Source of the DNA: Eubacteriales bacterium | Lineage (GTDB): Bacteria > Bacillota > Clostridia > Christensenellales > Aristaeellaceae | Assembly: GCA_028693055.1 (NCBI GenBank) | Contig: JAQUWD010000019.1 | Location: 1 to 59,751, forward strand | DNA length: 59,751 nt | Reading direction: 5' to 3' | Part shown: positions 59,269 to 59,751 of the stretch, piece after piece | How the letters are laid out: each line of letters begins with the position of its first letter | Numbering within the stretch: the stretch's first letter is position 1 | Made by a program: the position numbers and the translations under genes | The notes under the pieces: generated by a model | The model's input: only the letters and a program-made list of their open reading frames with translations | What the model was told of the DNA's origin: nothing | The model's database searches: none

Positions 59269-59751
59269 ATGAAAGTACAAATGAATTTATCAACCAACCT
59301 GAAGGTCAAGCCCACCGATGAGAGCAAGCTGAATTTTGGGCATCTCTTTTCTGATCATATGCTGCTGATTAACTATACCGAAGGGCAGGGCTGGCATGAT
59401 GCGCGGGTTGAGCCCTACGGGAATCTTTCGCTGGACCCCGCCTGCCAAGTGCTGCACTATGGTCAGGAGATTTTTGAGGGCATGAAATGCTATCGCACGC
59501 CCAAGGGAGAGTTCAACCTGTTCCGCCCCACGGCGAACTTTGAACGCTTCGCCAACTCTGCCGAGCGTATGGGTATGGCGCCCCTGCCTGTGGAGCTGGG
59601 GATGGAATCCTTGATGGCGCTGCTTTCCGTGGATAAGGAATGGACGCCTCACGCTGAGGGAACCTCCTTGTACATTCGTCCCACGATGATTGCCACCGAC
59701 GCGCATCTGGGAGTGAGCGCCTCCAAGACCTATTTGTATTACGTGCTGCTT
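59269..59751 (+). CDS. ilvE: Branched-chain amino acid aminotransferase, N-terminal part
   Basis: The first 161 codons are in the window and the gene runs off the end. It begins MKVQMNLSTNLKVKPTDESKL, followed by the class IV aminotransferase blocks LDPACQVLHYGQEIFEGMKCYRT, FNLFRPTANFERFANSAERM and SLYIRPTMIATDAHLGVSAS. These are typical of the IlvE type II enzymes that transaminate leucine, isoleucine and valine using PLP. The PLP lysine would be beyond the window end. GGAGG at 59255-59259 supports the ATG at 59269. Confidence 0.95.
   Translation, partial: MKVQMNLSTNLKVKPTDESKLNFGHLFSDHMLLINYTEGQGWHDARVEPYGNLSLDPACQVLHYGQEIFEGMKCYRTPKGEFNLFRPTANFERFANSAERMGMAPLPVELGMESLMALLSVDKEWTPHAEGTSLYIRPTMIATDAHLGVSASKTYLYYVLL

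Overview
This is about 60 kb of a bacterial chromosome with moderate GC. The gene set points to an anaerobic Bacillota of class Clostridia. Evidence for that includes a SCIFF ranthipeptide precursor with its radical SAM maturase, the IreB-RuvX-DUF1292 trio, the YggS-SepF-YggT-YlmH-DivIVA division cluster, an orphan anaerobic NrdG activase, FeoAB with a small Cys-rich Feo protein, and a CIRCE-controlled groESL operon. Several secreted proteins carry Thr/Pro-rich linkers and peptidoglycan-binding domains, which suggests an uncultured gut lineage, perhaps Christensenellales-like (weak inference). No rRNA or tRNA gene and no transposase gene was seen.

Layout. 1-4.2 kb (+): tail of an unknown gene, feoA, feoB, Cys-rich Feo protein, nrdG, asparaginase. 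4.4-11.7 kb (-): rpoB-rpoC with its own strong promoter and a long structured leader. 12-16.5 kb (+): RseC-like protein, RNase J, a secreted phosphodiester-glycosidase-domain protein and a CmpB-type membrane protein. 16.7-19.9 kb (-): HtrA protease, then the SCIFF pair scfA-scfB. 20-22.2 kb: a ferritin-like/VIT1 metal transporter and an RlmL-type methyltransferase. 22.3-32.3 kb (+): a complete type I-C CRISPR-Cas locus (cas3-cas5-cas8c-cas7-cas4-cas1-cas2) with leader and an array of 27 recognisable repeats that decay at the distal end. 32.5-38.5 kb: malic enzyme, a QueG-like Fe-S protein convergent with MutY, groESL, and an unknown helical protein. 38.6-44.9 kb: MATE exporter (-), ireB-ruvX-DUF1292-GNAT, aspartate kinase, and a polytopic membrane protein. 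45-51.7 kb (+): anti-sigma-like/sigma pair, HlyD-like protein, YggS, SepF, YggT, YlmH, DivIVA, and rpsT. 51.7-59.75 kb: Mbeg1-like hydrolase (-), HPt protein, Fur/PerR regulator, QueD-like protein, tandem flavodoxin-like protein, Nim-type flavoprotein, a Wzz/CpsD-like protein with a degenerate ATPase, a PG-binding protein, and the start of ilvE.

The most unusual signals are outside the genes. Two copies of a roughly 153 bp hairpin-rich element (16506-16658 and 37778-37931, opposite orientations) share inverted ends TGTCRAAAAA. Each is flanked on both sides by a copy of the local transcription terminator hairpin, and the terminator sequence differs completely between the two sites. This looks like a non-autonomous element whose insertion duplicates a terminator, or a module that spreads through terminators. 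A second family of hairpin-rich repeats has copies at 4209-4391 and 19480-19701. The rpoB leader can form two crossing helices, one next to the ribosome binding site, and the RNase J leader contains a terminator-like hairpin with a possible competing pairing. Protein-level oddities are a BY-kinase-like domain without its P-loop lysine, a QueD-like protein without the usual Cys before HGH but with a zinc ribbon, a SepF more than twice the usual length, and a SCIFF peptide with a seventh Cys and a C-terminal extension.
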